From Mycoplasma sp. (GTDB taxonomy: Bacteria; Bacillota_I; Bacilli_A; Mycoplasmatales; Metamycoplasmataceae): a stretch of 64,000 nt of DNA. The DNA is taken from contig JAAEOJ010000139.1 of the NCBI GenBank assembly GCA_024244685.1, positions 62,001-126,000 on the forward strand, given 5' to 3'. Under the pieces are notes generated by a model. The model was not told where the DNA came from and made no database searches. It saw nothing but the letters and a program-made list of their open reading frames with translations. The number at the start of each line of letters is the position of its first letter. Positions within the stretch are counted from its first letter, which is position 1. Of this stretch, positions 19,866-29,822 are shown piece after piece. The position numbers were made by a program, and so were the translations under genes.

Positions 19866-20489
19866 TTATTTTGTTCCAAAAATTCTATCTCCAGCATCAC
19901 CTAATCCAGGAACTATATATTTTTCTTTATTTAAAGTAGGATCTTTAGCAGCAAGATATATTTTTACTTTTGGGTGTTCTTTTCTAATTTTATCAATTCC
20001 TTCTTGAACCCCAACAAGACAAACTAAAGTTAAATCTGTAAAACCATCTTTTTCTAATCTTGTTAAAGTATCAGAAGCTGAAGTTCCTGTTGCAAGCATA
20101 GGATCAACAACTAATATCCTTGAATTTTTAGTAACTTCTGGCATTTTATAAAAATATTCATGAGCTTGAAAAGTTTCTTCATCTCTATATAAACCAATAT
20201 GACCAATTCTTGCTTGAGGTACCAATTCTTCTATTCCTTGAACCATACCTAAACCCGCCCTTAGAATTGGAACAATAACGATTTCTTTATCAAAATCAAC
20301 ACCTTCAGCTTTTGAACCTGTTGGTGTAATAACATTTCTTTTTATCATCTTATAATCCATAAGAATCTCATAAGTCATTAAAGAAGCTATTTGATTTAAA
20401 TTTTTTCTAAATTGCAATGAAGAACAATCTTTTGATCTCATTTTTGTTAGTTTTTGTTCTATTAATGGATGTGATATTACTTTAACCAT
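19866..20489 (-). CDS. upp: Uracil phosphoribosyltransferase
   Basis: This 207-residue enzyme makes UMP from uracil and PRPP. The PRPP loop VVDPMLATGTSAS and the C-terminal uracil-binding GLGDAGDRIFGT are both present. The start overlaps the deoC stop, so it is the last gene of a deoD-deoA-deoC-upp salvage operon. Confidence 0.96.
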   Translation of the reverse strand: MVKVISHPLIEQKLTKMRSKDCSSLQFRKNLNQIASLMTYEILMDYKMIKRNVITPTGSKAEGVDFDKEIVIVPILRAGLGMVQGIEELVPQARIGHIGLYRDEETFQAHEYFYKMPEVTKNSRILVVDPMLATGTSASDTLTRLEKDGFTDLTLVCLVGVQEGIDKIRKEHPKVKIYLAAKDPTLNKEKYIVPGLGDAGDRIFGTK

Positions 20490-21154
20490 TAGTATCCTCC
20501 TTTTTCATTTTTTTCACCTTTAATCAAAGTTACTCCTGAAGAAGTACCTATTCTTGAAGCTCCAATATTAATCATGTCTTCTAAATCTTCTGGAGTTTTT
20601 ACTCCGCCAGCTGCTTTTATTAGAATTTTATTTCCTATTATATTTTTTAATAATTTAACATCTTCTTTTGTTGCGCCATGAAATGAAAACCCTGTTGAAG
20701 TTTTTATAAAATCAGCACCTGAAGATATAACGATTTCTGCCGCTTTTATTTTTTCTTCTTTTGTTAATAGAGCGGTTTCAATAATAACTTTTAAAATATT
20801 ATCGCTACAAACTTTTTTTATTTTTTTTATTTCATTTAAAACATAATCAAATTGCCCGTCTTTTAATCTCCCTATATTTAAAACCATATCAATTTCATCC
20901 GCTCCATGTTCTAAAGCTATCTTAGTTTCAAATACTTTTACTTGCGTTGCGTTCGCCCCTAAAGGAAAACCTATTACTGTTGTAATTCCAACATTAGTGT
21001 CTTTTAACTTTTCTTTTGCGTATTTAATTCAAGAAGGATTTATACAAATAGTTTTAAAGTTGTATTTAATAGCTTCATTTATTAACTTATCAATATTTTT
21101 TTTATTTCCCTCAGCTTTTAAAAATGTATGATCTATATATTTTGAATAATTCAT
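20489..21154 (-). CDS. deoC: Deoxyribose-phosphate aldolase
   Basis: This 221-residue TIM-barrel aldolase cleaves deoxyribose-5-phosphate to glyceraldehyde-3-phosphate and acetaldehyde. The Schiff-base lysine is in DFIKTSTGF, and the second active lysine is in LIKAAGGVKTPED. The N-terminal MNYSKYIDHTFLK is typical. One TGA Trp lies near residue 42. The ribosome site is AAAAGGAG. A gap of 19 bp separates it from deoA. Confidence 0.96.
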
Positions 21155-21173
21155 AATCTAAACTCCTTTTCTT

Positions 21174-22466
21174 TTAATTAATTTTACCTATTATTATTTT
21201 ATTTTTTATTTTTTCTTTATTAATTTTAAATGTTTTCTTTAAATTATTTATTGTTTTTTCTTTAATTATATTATTAGATTGAATTGTATAAACTACATCT
21301 CCCTTTGAAACAAACTCATTAGTTTTTTTATTTATATAAATACCAGCTACTGGATCTATATTTTCTTCTTTTGTTTTTCTTCCTGCGCCTAATTCCATTG
21401 CTATAAAACCTAAATCAAGTGATGATATTATCTCTACATAACCTTCTTTTTCTGAATAAATTTTAATAACTTTATTAGCTTTTAAAAAATTTTTTGATTC
21501 TAACGAATTGATATCTCCATCTTGGGCAGAAATAAAATCTTTAAACTTTTGCAAAGCCAAACCATTATCAATAACTTTTTGAACCATTTTTTTTGCTTGT
21601 TCTCCTTTTGCTACCTTTGCTTGTTCTAAAATAATAGAAGCAGAAGATATTAATACTTCCATAAAATCATTAGATCCAAAACCTTTTAAAGCCTCCATAG
21701 CTTCAATAACCTCATTTCTATTTCCTATAGCCCTTCCTAAAGGTTTGCTCATAGAAGTAATTTCTACTTTAACATCTTTGCCTAGTTCTTTACCAATTTT
21801 GATCATTGTTAAACCTAGTTCTTCAGCTTCTTTAATATTTTTCATAAAAGCAGCATCACCTACCTTAACATCTAATAAAATAGTATCTGATCCAGTAGCT
21901 ATTTTTTTTGACATTATCGATGAAGCTATTAAAGGTATTGAAGATACAGTTCCAGTGACATCTCTAAGTGCATAAATTTTTTTATCTGCTGGAACTATAT
22001 TTTCTGTTTGTGAAATTATAGCAAGATTATTTTTTTTAACTAATTCAATAAATTCTTTAATTGTTTTTTCAGTTTTAAAACCAGGTATTGATTCAAGTTT
22101 ATCTATTGTTCCTCCTGTAAAACCCAAACCTCTACCAGACATTTTAGCCATTGGAATTCCACATGCAGCTATTATTGGTGCTAATGCTAAACTTATTTTA
22201 TCGCCAACTCCTCCTGTAGAATGTTTATCTGTTTTAATTCCTGGTATTTCTGATAAATCAATTACTTCACCAGAATTTACCATTGCCATAGTTAAACTGG
22301 TTGTTTCTTTTATGGTCATTCCATTAAAAACAATAGCCATTAAAAAAGCGGACATTTGATAATCAGGTATAGAGCCATTTGTATATCCAGAAACAAAAAA
22401 ATCAATTTCTTGTTTTGATAATTCTTGTTTTGATACTTTTTTTTGTATTAACTCTGATATTAACAC
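21174..22466 (-). CDS. deoA: Pyrimidine-nucleoside/thymidine phosphorylase
   Basis: This 430-residue enzyme splits pyrimidine (deoxy)nucleosides with phosphate. It has IKTDKHSTGGVGDKIS, MSGRGLGFTGGTIDKLES and a C-terminal barrel-sandwich domain. The start is GTG at 22466, overlapping the deoD stop by one base. The overlap fixes the start well, since no other start codon with the MLISELIQKK beginning exists. Confidence 0.95.
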   Translation of the reverse strand: MLISELIQKKVSKQELSKQEIDFFVSGYTNGSIPDYQMSAFLMAIVFNGMTIKETTSLTMAMVNSGEVIDLSEIPGIKTDKHSTGGVGDKISLALAPIIAACGIPMAKMSGRGLGFTGGTIDKLESIPGFKTEKTIKEFIELVKKNNLAIISQTENIVPADKKIYALRDVTGTVSSIPLIASSIMSKKIATGSDTILLDVKVGDAAFMKNIKEAEELGLTMIKIGKELGKDVKVEITSMSKPLGRAIGNRNEVIEAMEALKGFGSNDFMEVLISSASIILEQAKVAKGEQAKKMVQKVIDNGLALQKFKDFISAQDGDINSLESKNFLKANKVIKIYSEKEGYVEIISSLDLGFIAMELGAGRKTKEENIDPVAGIYINKKTNEFVSKGDVVYTIQSNNIIKEKTINNLKKTFKINKEKIKNKIIIGKIN

Positions 22467-23164
22467 TATAAAATACCTAATGCAACTTTCATCATTTCTT
22501 TAAAAGCTGTTTGTCTTTCATCTGAAGATGTTTCTTCTTTGGTTACTAAATTATCAGAAATTGTCAATAAGCAAGAGGCATTTTTATTTAATGCTTTTGC
22601 ATTTGCAAATAATGCTGCTGATTCCATTTCCACACAATCTGATTGTGTTATTTTTATTGTATCTTCAATTGTACGAATTCCATAAAAAACATCAGAAGAG
22701 TGAACTCTTGTTTTATATAATTTAATACCTAATTTATTTGCTGATTCTTCTATTTTTTTATTTAATTCTTCAGAAGGTTTTTGGATATTCTCTTTTTCTC
22801 CTAATACTAATTCTGAAAATGAAGATGAATCAGAATAAGCTGATGTTGCTAAAACAACATCGTAAAGTTTTAACTCTTTTATATATGAACCGGCTGAACC
22901 AACTCTTATTATGTTATCTACATCAAAAAAATTAAATAGTTCATAAGAATATATTCCGATTGATGGTTGACCCATTCCTGAACCACAAATAGAAACTTCC
23001 TTTCCTTCAAATTTACCTGTGAACATAAGCATATTTCTTACGCCATTAACTTGTTTAACATCAGTTAAAAATGTTTCTGCAATAAACTTTGCTCTTAATG
23101 GATCCCCAGGCATAAGAACAGTTTTTGCTATTTCGCCTTTTTTTGCTTTTATATGTGGTGTCAT
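22466..23164 (-). CDS. deoD: Purine-nucleoside phosphorylase, DeoD type
   Basis: This 232-residue hexameric-type PNP has MPGDPLRAKFIAE, GSGMGQPSIGIYSYEL, IRVGSAGSY and the purine-binding VEMESAALFA. It is first in the salvage operon. Together with deoA, deoC and upp it frees bases and feeds deoxyribose into glycolysis, which suits a parasite that imports nucleosides. Confidence 0.96.
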   Translation of the reverse strand: MTPHIKAKKGEIAKTVLMPGDPLRAKFIAETFLTDVKQVNGVRNMLMFTGKFEGKEVSICGSGMGQPSIGIYSYELFNFFDVDNIIRVGSAGSYIKELKLYDVVLATSAYSDSSSFSELVLGEKENIQKPSEELNKKIEESANKLGIKLYKTRVHSSDVFYGIRTIEDTIKITQSDCVEMESAALFANAKALNKNASCLLTISDNLVTKEETSSDERQTAFKEMMKVALGIL

Positions 23165-23306
23165 TATTGTAAATCTCCTTTTTAATTTATATTAATTTTA
23201 CCATATTAAATTTTAATAAAATAAATGATTAGACTAATTATCTTTATGCTGTTATTAATAATTAGTTTATAATTATAATAAATATTTTTTATATTTAAGG
23301 AGAAAT

Positions 23307-24218
23307 ATGAATAAAGAGAAGTTATTATTTGCAATAGATTTAGATGGAACTTTACTTTCTAATTCAGCAACAGGAGAAATGCACTCAAAAACTGAAGAGC
23401 AAATAAAAAGAGCTATAAAAGAAGGTCATGTTGTTTGTATCATTACTGGTAGACCTTGAAGATCAACTGAACCAATATATAACCAATTGGGTTTGAATAC
23501 AATTGTCGGAAATTATAATGGAGCACATATCCATAATCCATCTGATTATTCTTTTATTCCTTATATAAGTTATTTAAATCTTAACGAGATTATGTATATT
23601 CTTGGAGACCCAAAAATTAAATCATCAATTTCAAACTTAGCTATTGAAGGACCTGGTTGAGTTCAATTAGAAAAAATGGATGAAGATTTAGCTGCAGTAT
23701 TTGGATTTAAAGATGCTAATAAATTAAAAGTAGGTATTAATTTTAATAAATTACCACTTAAGCCAACAGGTATTATTTTTGACACCAAAAAAGGTTTAGA
23801 TGTTGTTGCATTTAGTAAATATTTAAAGCAAAGATATGGTGACTTAGCTGAATTTTCTTCTTGATCTAAGGGTGAAAATATGACTCCTGTATTTGATATT
23901 ACAAGTGTTGGAGCAACTAAATCAAAAGTAGTATCATTGTTAGGTAGATATTATGATATTGAAGTTGATAGAATATTTACTTTTGGTGATGGCTATAATG
24001 ATTTACCTATGTTTGAAGCGGCCGGTATTTCTATAGCTATGAAAAATTCATCTCAAGAAATTAAAAATGCTGCAACAATAGTTACTAAAAACACTAATAA
24101 AGAAGGCGGTGTTGGTTATTATATGGAATATTTATTAGATAATTTAGAAAAAGAATTAGAAAGAGTATCTAAAATCCAAAAAGAAAAAGATAATAAAATT
24201 AACGAAAAAATAACATAA
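23307..24218 (+). CDS. Cof-type HAD-IIB sugar/nucleotide phosphatase
   Basis: This 303-residue HAD phosphatase has motif I AIDLDGTLL (residues 9-17), motif II IITGRP, the conserved Lys in TKSKVV and motif IV FGDGYNDLPMFE. The HAD-IIB cap lies between motifs II and III. Three TGA Trp codons are present. Members of this family dephosphorylate sugar phosphates or FMN/PLP; the substrate is not predictable. It has a TATAAT promoter and an AAGGAG ribosome site and is transcribed alone. Confidence 0.88.
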
Positions 24219-24245
24219 AAAAATAGATTAATTTTCTATTTTTTT
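24217..24245. terminator. Bidirectional terminator
   Basis: AAAAAATAGA and TCTATTTTTT form a hairpin between convergent genes, overlapping the 3' ends of both. Confidence 0.8.
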
Positions 24246-24935
24246 ATATTCATTCATTATAATTCCTCCAGCTACAGCAACATTTAAAGATTCAAAATTA
24301 ATTGGTATATATATTTTTTCTGTACAAATTTTTTTTATTTCTAAATCAATTCCCTTGCCCTCATTACCCATAACTAATGCAAAAGGTTCTTTTGGTTTTA
24401 ATTTATTAAATGGTTTAGCTTTTTTATCCAATAAAGTAGCTATTATATTTGGTAATTCTTTTATATAATTTATAGCTTCTTTAGTGTATATTATATTAAT
24501 ATGAAATATTGCGCCTTGTGAAGATCTTAGTGATTTATCTGAATAAGGATCTGCTCCTTGAACTATAACATCAGAAAAACCAAATGATTTAGCAGTTCTA
24601 ATTAATGTTCCTACATTTCCTGGGTCTTGAATATTCCTTAAAACTAAAATCCTATCTTTTATTGGTTTTTCTGTTGGCAAAGAACAAACAGCAACAATAT
24701 CCTGGGGGTTTTCTGAACCTGTTATTTTTTTAATTATAGCTGGGGTTACTAAGATACCTTCGTAATTTTCATTTGTTGTAATTATTTCTTTTACAAATCC
24801 GGCTGACATGGCTTCTTTAATTGAGTTTTTACCTTCAATTAAAAATTGGTTAAATTCTTTTCTCCCTTTTTTACTCAAAAGTTTTTTTCACTTTTTAACT
24901 CTTAAATTTTCTGTTGATGTTATTATTTCTCTCAT
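24228..24935 (-). CDS. SpoU-family rRNA 2'-O-methyltransferase
   Basis: This 235-residue protein is a second SPOUT methyltransferase in the window, with LRNIQDPGNVGTLIRTA, VMGNEGKGIDLEI and SLNVAVAGGIIMNE. It belongs to the TsnR/YsgA-like branch rather than RlmB. The true N-terminus (MREIITSTENLRVKKW) lies upstream of a TGA Trp. The target nucleotide is unknown. Its start lies three bases from the stop of the YgjP-like gene. Confidence 0.87.
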
Positions 24936-24937
24936 TT

Positions 24938-25630
24938 CTAATCCTTTTCTGCTTTACTTTCTCTTAATTTTTCTCTCAATATTTTATAATTAGGACAATA
25001 CTTTTTAACTAAATTTCAAAAATCCTTAGAATGATTTGGATGTTTATTGTGAGATAATTCATGAACAATTAAATAATCTTTTATTTCTTCATTGAAGTGT
25101 GCAATTCTAGAAGAATAAGAAATTTTTTTTAATAAAACCATATTTGTTCCTCAGTTAGATTTTTTATAAACTACACGTATATCGTGGTGTTGTATTTTCA
25201 TTTTTTTTTCAAAATATTTTTGTCTTATTTTCATATAATTTAATGTATTAGTTTTAAGGAAATTTTTTAATATTTTGTTGATTGAATCATCTTCGTTGTC
25301 TTTAGTGTAAATGTCAATTTTTTTTGATTGAATTATAATGTTTGGTTTTGAAAATCCAATCAATCTATTTATTTTATATTTTTTACCATTAATATAAATA
25401 AAATTTTTTCTTAAAGAATAAAGTTCATTTTGTTTAGCTTTAGAAATATAATTAAAAAATTTTTCTGCATATTTATCAACAAATTCTTTAATATCTTTAT
25501 CAGAATATTTAATTGGAGCAGAGCAAAAAACTTTATTTTCTTTAACTTTTAAATACATATTCTTATTTCTAGTTCTAATTATTTCTATATTAAATAATTT
25601 TTTATTAAAATAATAAGTTAATTTTTCCAT
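24938..25630 (-). CDS. YgjP-like zinc metallohydrolase (DUF45)
   Basis: This 230-residue protein has the zinc motif HELSHNKHPNHSKDFW near the C-terminus, typical of the YgjP/DUF45 family. Family members were described as metal-dependent hydrolases or peptidase-like, and their cell role is uncertain. TATAAT lies 6 nt before the ATG with no ribosome site. Two or three TGA Trp codons are present. Confidence 0.8.
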
Positions 25631-25636
25631 ATTTAT

Positions 25637-25642
25637 ATTATA
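25637..25642 (-). promoter_or_regulatory. -10 box 6 nt before the YgjP-like gene
   Basis: TATAAT with a six-base spacing to the ATG, in a 24-bp gap after the dUTPase gene. Confidence 0.6.
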
Positions 25643-25654
25643 AAGAAAAAAAGA

Positions 25655-26137
25655 CTAGTATCCTGTAGATAGCCTTTTAAAATTAACTTTATTTTTTTCA
25701 ATATAAAAAGATTCGATTTCTTTATCTTTTAAACCAATAATTTTTGCTATACCCATATAAACTCCAAAAGTTTTTTCTATTTGTTCTTTACTAAAGTCTT
25801 CTTTTAATTTAGATGCCTCCAAAAATATTTGGCCAAGTTGCAAAACTTCATCATTTGATATAACAATCGGTTCTATTATTGTGGATGAATTTTTTTGTAT
25901 TGATAGAGAAAGTAAAAAATGAATTCCATCAACAAACTCTTCTAAAATTAATTCATTATTAATATTCTTATTTTTCTTTCAATACTTAAAACTTTGAATT
26001 TCATTTGCAAATTCTGCAATTTCAACTATCAAAGCAACAATTTTATGATTTATAACTTCCTCAGCTTTAACTTTATGAGTTTTCTCAATATTTAAATCTA
26101 ATTGTTTTTGCATACTTATTATTTTTTTAAAATCCAT
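25655..26137 (-). CDS. All-alpha dimeric dUTP diphosphatase (dUTPase_2)
   Basis: This 160-residue helical protein has the MazG-like metal motif ALIVEIAEFANEIQSFKYWK and a second acidic motif EEFVDGIHFLL, the pattern of dimeric dUTPases. It would convert dUTP to dUMP and keep uracil out of DNA. No trimeric dUTPase was seen. A TAAAAT box lies 6 nt before the ATG, another possible leaderless start. Confidence 0.8.
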
Positions 26138-26239
26138 ACTTTTATTTTACCACTAATATTTTATGATTTAATATAAAAAATTATAGCTTTAATATAAAAA
26201 TATTGTTATAATTATAATAATTTAAAGGAGAGTGTATAA

Positions 26240-26962
26240 ATGCAACAATCAAAAATTAAGAAAATAGCAATTGGTCAAACAACTGTATTAAATGCATCTT
26301 TGATGTGATTTTCAATTGGATTAGTAGCAATGTTAAGTGTAGCAGGAATTTTTGGTTTTATTCCTCAAATGCAGGATGTAGCAATTAAGTTGTTTGCTTC
26401 AAGAGGATTTATTATAGGTCTTAGTTTTATTTCGATAGGATTAATGATAGGAATATCATTTGGAGCAAGAAAAGCAAAAATGGAAACTTTGATTTTTATG
26501 TTTATTGCTTTTGCTTTAGTAGAAGGTTTTTCATTGTCAATGGTTTTAATGAGATTTGCCTTCAAAGGTGAAACCGGAAAGATTTTGTTGTTACTTTTAA
26601 TTCCATCATTAACAATGTTGGGTATGGGTTATTTAGGATATAATCAAATATTTGATTTTTCAAAAATAGGAAGATTTTTAATTTTTAGTTTAATTGGATT
26701 AATGTTATCTGGAGTTATTATGATTTTTATACCAGGTGTTAAAAAGATGTGAACATTATATTCAATTGTAGGTTATGGTATATTTACTTTATATGTGGGA
26801 TTTGATCTTTGAAGAATATCTCGTTTAGATGATATGCTAAAAATTACAAACAATCCAGATAAGTCAATAGTTTTAAGATATGGTTTAATTTTTGGTCTTT
26901 CTCTTTTAATAGATTTTATTCAATTGGTATGATTTTTAGCTAGATTATTATTAGATAACTAA
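26240..26962 (+). CDS. Bax inhibitor-1 family membrane protein
   Basis: This 240-residue protein has seven hydrophobic segments. A region near residues 60-110 (ARKAKMETLIFMFIAFALVEGFSLS) and the C-terminal LYVGFDLWRISRLDDM match the BI-1/YetJ family of pH-sensitive calcium-leak proteins. Trp codons are TGA. A strong AAAGGAG site precedes the ATG at 26240. It is convergent with rplT. Confidence 0.82.
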
Positions 26963-26972
26963 AAATTAAAAT

Positions 26973-27000
26973 AAAAAAAGAAGTTGTTACTTCTTTTTTT
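26973..27000. terminator. Bidirectional terminator between BI-1 gene and rplT
   Basis: AAAAAAAGAAGT, a TGTT loop and ACTTCTTTTTTT form a 12-bp stem with T-runs on both strands. Confidence 0.88.
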
Positions 27001-27355
27001 ATTTTAATGATTTCTTAGCTTCATCAACAATCATTTTAAATACTTCTGGTTGATGAATAGCAAGTTCTGAAAGCATTTTTCTATTTATTTGTATATTTGC
27101 TTTTTTAAGTCCATTAATAAACTTTGAATATGTTATTCCCATAGGTCTAACTACTGAATTTATACGTGCAATTCAAAGTTTTCTAAAATTTCTTTTTACT
27201 TGTTTTCTATCTCTAAAAGCATAAGTTCATGATTTAATAACTGCTTGTTTAGCAACTTTAAAACCAATTGATTTATGTCCTCAATATCCCTTAGAAAGTT
27301 TTAATCATCTTTTTCTTCTTGCTCTTGTAACTGTTCCACCTTTAACTCTAGCCAT
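26999..27355 (-). CDS. rplT: 50S ribosomal protein L20
   Basis: This 118-residue protein starts [29 protein letters not shown] and ends with the conserved NRKMLSELA region. Trp codons are TGA. It is last in infC-rpmI-rplT and, by analogy with Bacillus, is expected to repress its own operon through the leader at 28117-28262. Confidence 0.97.
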
Positions 27356-27365
27356 TAGTTACTCC

Positions 27366-27554
27366 TTAATATAAACCCTTAAATCTTTTTATATCACTTT
27401 TAGACATAAGATCAGATTTACGAGATTGTCTTTTCTGTTTTGTTGTTTTATTTTGAGCAAGATGAGATCTAAATGCTTGACCTCTTTTAACTTTTCCTGA
27501 ACCTGTTACTTTTACACGTTTAGTTAAAGCTGATTTAGTTTTTTGTTTTGGCAT
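27366..27554 (-). CDS. rpmI: 50S ribosomal protein L35
   Basis: This 62-residue protein has [20 protein letters not shown] and the basic [14 protein letters not shown] segment. The second of two tandem ATG codons is chosen: it gives the standard MPKxKT start, six bases after AGGAGG. The start overlaps the infC 3' end by 20 bases. Confidence 0.95.
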   Translation of the reverse strand: MPKQKTKSALTKRVKVTGSGKVKRGQAFRSHLAQNKTTKQKRQSRKSDLMSKSDIKRFKGLY

Positions 27555-28116
27555 CATTTGCCTCCTTAGGTTGTTTTTTACCAGCTTTTTTTTGAATATA
27601 CATATCTAAAAACCTACTATTAAGCATTGGTTTTTTTGTAATAACCGCAATATCTTCAACTTCTTTAAAAAATCTTTCTAAAGTTTCATGTCCCAACTCT
27701 TGACGAGCCATTTCACGACCTCTAAATTTTAAAGAAACTTTAACTCTATCTCCAGATAATATAAATTCACGAGCTTTTTTAGCTTTAGTTTTTATATCAT
27801 GATCACCAATCATTGGTGTTAATCTTACTTCCCTGTTATTAGTTACACTTTGATTTGCTTTGGTTTCTTTTCTTTTCTTTTTACGTTCATATTTAAATTT
27901 ACCGTAATCCAAAATTTTAGCGACGGGTTGTTTAGGATTTGGTGATATTACAACAAGATCATATCCATCAGATTTGGCTTTTTCAACCGCCTCATGAGTG
28001 TTCATAACACCTATTTTTTCTCCTTTATTACCAATAACAAATAATTTTTTAAATGGTATTTTTTCATTTAATAAATGCTCTGCTTTTGGTTTTCTTCTAT
28101 CATTAAATCTAGCGAT
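27535..28116 (-). CDS. infC: Translation initiation factor IF-3
   Basis: This protein of about 193 residues has the N domain ([20 protein letters not shown]), the linker [17 protein letters not shown] and the C domain ([28 protein letters not shown]). No ATG fits. AGGAG at 28127-28123 lies 6 nt before ATC (28116) and 3 nt before ATT (28119), so a rare AUC or AUU start is used, as in infC of other bacteria where IF-3 senses its own start codon. A TTG further up would extend into the leader terminator and is rejected. Confidence 0.92.
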   Translation of the reverse strand: MARFNDRRKPKAEHLLNEKIPFKKLFVIGNKGEKIGVMNTHEAVEKAKSDGYDLVVISPNPKQPVAKILDYGKFKYERKKKRKETKANQSVTNNREVRLTPMIGDHDIKTKAKKAREFILSGDRVKVSLKFRGREMARQELGHETLERFFKEVEDIAVITKKPMLNSRFLDMYIQKKAGKKQPKEANDAKTKN

Positions 28117-28262
28117 AATTTTCTCCTTAAAATAGTTTTTAATATAAAAAAGTGGTACTAAACCACCTCTCAACTACATTTTGTGTTGTAGCAATACCCA
28201 TGGAATAACCATCAGGTGAGAAGTGAATCTACTTTCTGCAACATTGTTGCTCTTATAGTATA
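28117..28262 (-). promoter_or_regulatory. L20-type leader with attenuator before infC
   Basis: The leader ends in a short terminator (GTGGT/ACCAC then TTTTTT, 28166-28147). Upstream, CACCT (28218-28214) can pair with AGGTG of the terminator stem, a mutually exclusive antiterminator. Further hairpins GCAAC/GTTGC and CTACA/TGTAG precede it. This is the layout of L20 leaders of Firmicutes. L20 binding is inferred. Confidence 0.7.
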
Positions 28263-28321
28263 TCAAAAATTAAATAATAAAACAACATCAAACAAAGATT
28301 TGCCGTTAAAGTTTTTTGCTT

Positions 28322-28327
28322 TATAAT
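28322..28327 (+). promoter_or_regulatory. -10 box 6 nt before the FMN reductase gene
   Basis: TATAAT with a six-base spacing to the ATG at 28334 and a TTGCCG-like -35 upstream. No ribosome site. Confidence 0.65.
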
Positions 28328-28333
28328 TATATT

Positions 28334-28921
28334 ATGAAAACACTTTTTATAAAAACTACAATGACAGAAAAAACTCCTAAAGGTTCTGTTTCGGGAGCTC
28401 TTTTAGATAAATATAAAGAACTGTATAAAAATAAATACTCTGATCACGAAATAAAGGAAATGAATTTAAATGAAGAAAAAGAACTGCAAGTATCTATGAA
28501 TTCAAATAATTTAAGTGAATTCTTTGATAATTCTGATAAATATATAAATTTATTAAAATCAATAGACAAATTAATTATTTCTGTACCAATGACAAATTTT
28601 TCCTATACGGCACAAATGAAAAATTTCTTTGATAAAGTTTGTGTTGCAGGGAAAACATTTAAATATAAATATGATGGTAATGGAACTAGTGAAGGATTGA
28701 TTAAAAATTTAACAGTACAAATTATTGCAACACAAGGAGCATTTAAAGGGTGATATGAATTTTCTAACTTTATTCCAGCAATGGAAGGAACCTGAAAATT
28801 TCTTGGAGCAAAAGTACAACCAACAATTTTAGTGGATGGTTTAAAAACAAATGATTTAATAAATAAAAGTATTCAAGAAATTGTAAAACAAAATGAAGAA
28901 AAACTTTTAAAAACTATTTAA
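28334..28921 (+). CDS. FMN-dependent NADH reductase (azoreductase/AcpD-like)
   Basis: This 195-residue flavodoxin-like protein has the core LIISVPMTNFSYTAQMKNFFDKV (cofactor loop about residues 82-100) and KNLTVQIIATQGAFKGW, typical of the AcpD/AzoR family. It reduces quinones or azo compounds with NADH. The name acpD is historical. It is probably leaderless and is followed by its own terminator. Confidence 0.85.
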
Positions 28922-28945
28922 CTCTTTTAATGAGAGTTTTTTATT
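28920..28945 (+). terminator. Terminator of the FMN reductase gene
   Basis: AACTCT/AGAGTT hairpin followed by TTTTTATTTTAT, overlapping the stop codon. Confidence 0.75.
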
Positions 28946-28952
28946 TTATCTT

Positions 28953-28958
28953 TATAAT
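28953..28958 (+). promoter_or_regulatory. -10 box 6 nt before the mutarotase gene
   Basis: TATAAT six bases before the ATG at 28965, immediately after the preceding terminator. Confidence 0.65.
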
Positions 28959-28964
28959 TAAAAT

Positions 28965-29771
28965 ATGAAATTAGAAAATAAACAAATACAAGTTAAATTA
29001 GATGATTTTGCACAAGTGGATTCAATAACATATAAAGGGAAACAATTATTGTATCAAGGTGATGAAGGTTGAGGAAAAAAATTTCCCATTATTTTTCCTT
29101 CCCTTGGAAAATCAAAGGGATTTTTATATGAAAATAAAAAATACAACATGCCTAAGCATGGTTGATGAAAAGAATTGGATTGACAATCTTTCTATGAAGG
29201 GGAAGAACTTTTATCCGTTGCTACAATTTTAGATAAAGAAAAATTTCCTTTTGCAATAGATATAGTTCAACGAATTGGATTAGATAGAAACACTTTGTAT
29301 ATAAACTATGAAATCAGCAACTTAGATAAAAAAACTGCATATTTTCAATTTGGTATTCATCCAGCATTTAAAATAGATGATTCTTCTTTCATTAAGACAA
29401 ATGATACATTCCAAGAAATTGATTTAGAAGGTAAAATATCTGGAAGAGAAGTTCAACCAAATGATTTAAAAATCCAAAAATTACTATTTGGAAAAGCATA
29501 CGATACATTAATAAGTGTAAATTCAGATGAAAAAAACATAAAATTAATCAATGAAGGCGAAATTTTAGATATAAAATTTGATTCTCCACATATTCAAATT
29601 TGAAAACCTAAACAAGATAACTTTATTTGTATAGAACCTTGATATGGTTGGAATGATATGTTTTATAATGCTCCAGAAGACATAACTAAAAAAGAACAAA
29701 TTATTAAACTTGAGGTCGGAAGAACTTGGTCAGCGACTTTTGAACTAAAAGTAATAACAAATAAAAAATAA
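28965..29771 (+). CDS. Aldose 1-epimerase family protein
   Basis: This 268-residue beta-sandwich protein resembles galactose mutarotase-like enzymes of the YeaD/LacX branch: FPIIFPSLG near residue 42, FGIHPAFKID (catalytic His) near residue 127, and CIEPWYG with a conserved Glu near residue 222. Numerous TGA Trp codons occur. It would interconvert sugar anomers. It is leaderless by promoter position and transcribed alone. Confidence 0.82.
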
Positions 29772-29778
29772 TTTATAT

Positions 29779-29808
29779 AAAGTCGGTTATAAAACTACGA
29801 CTTTTTTT
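29779..29808 (+). terminator. Terminator after the mutarotase gene
   Basis: AAAGTCG/CGACTTT hairpin followed by TTTTATAT, directly before the riboswitch. Confidence 0.8.
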
Positions 29809-29822
29809 ATATAATTAACTTG

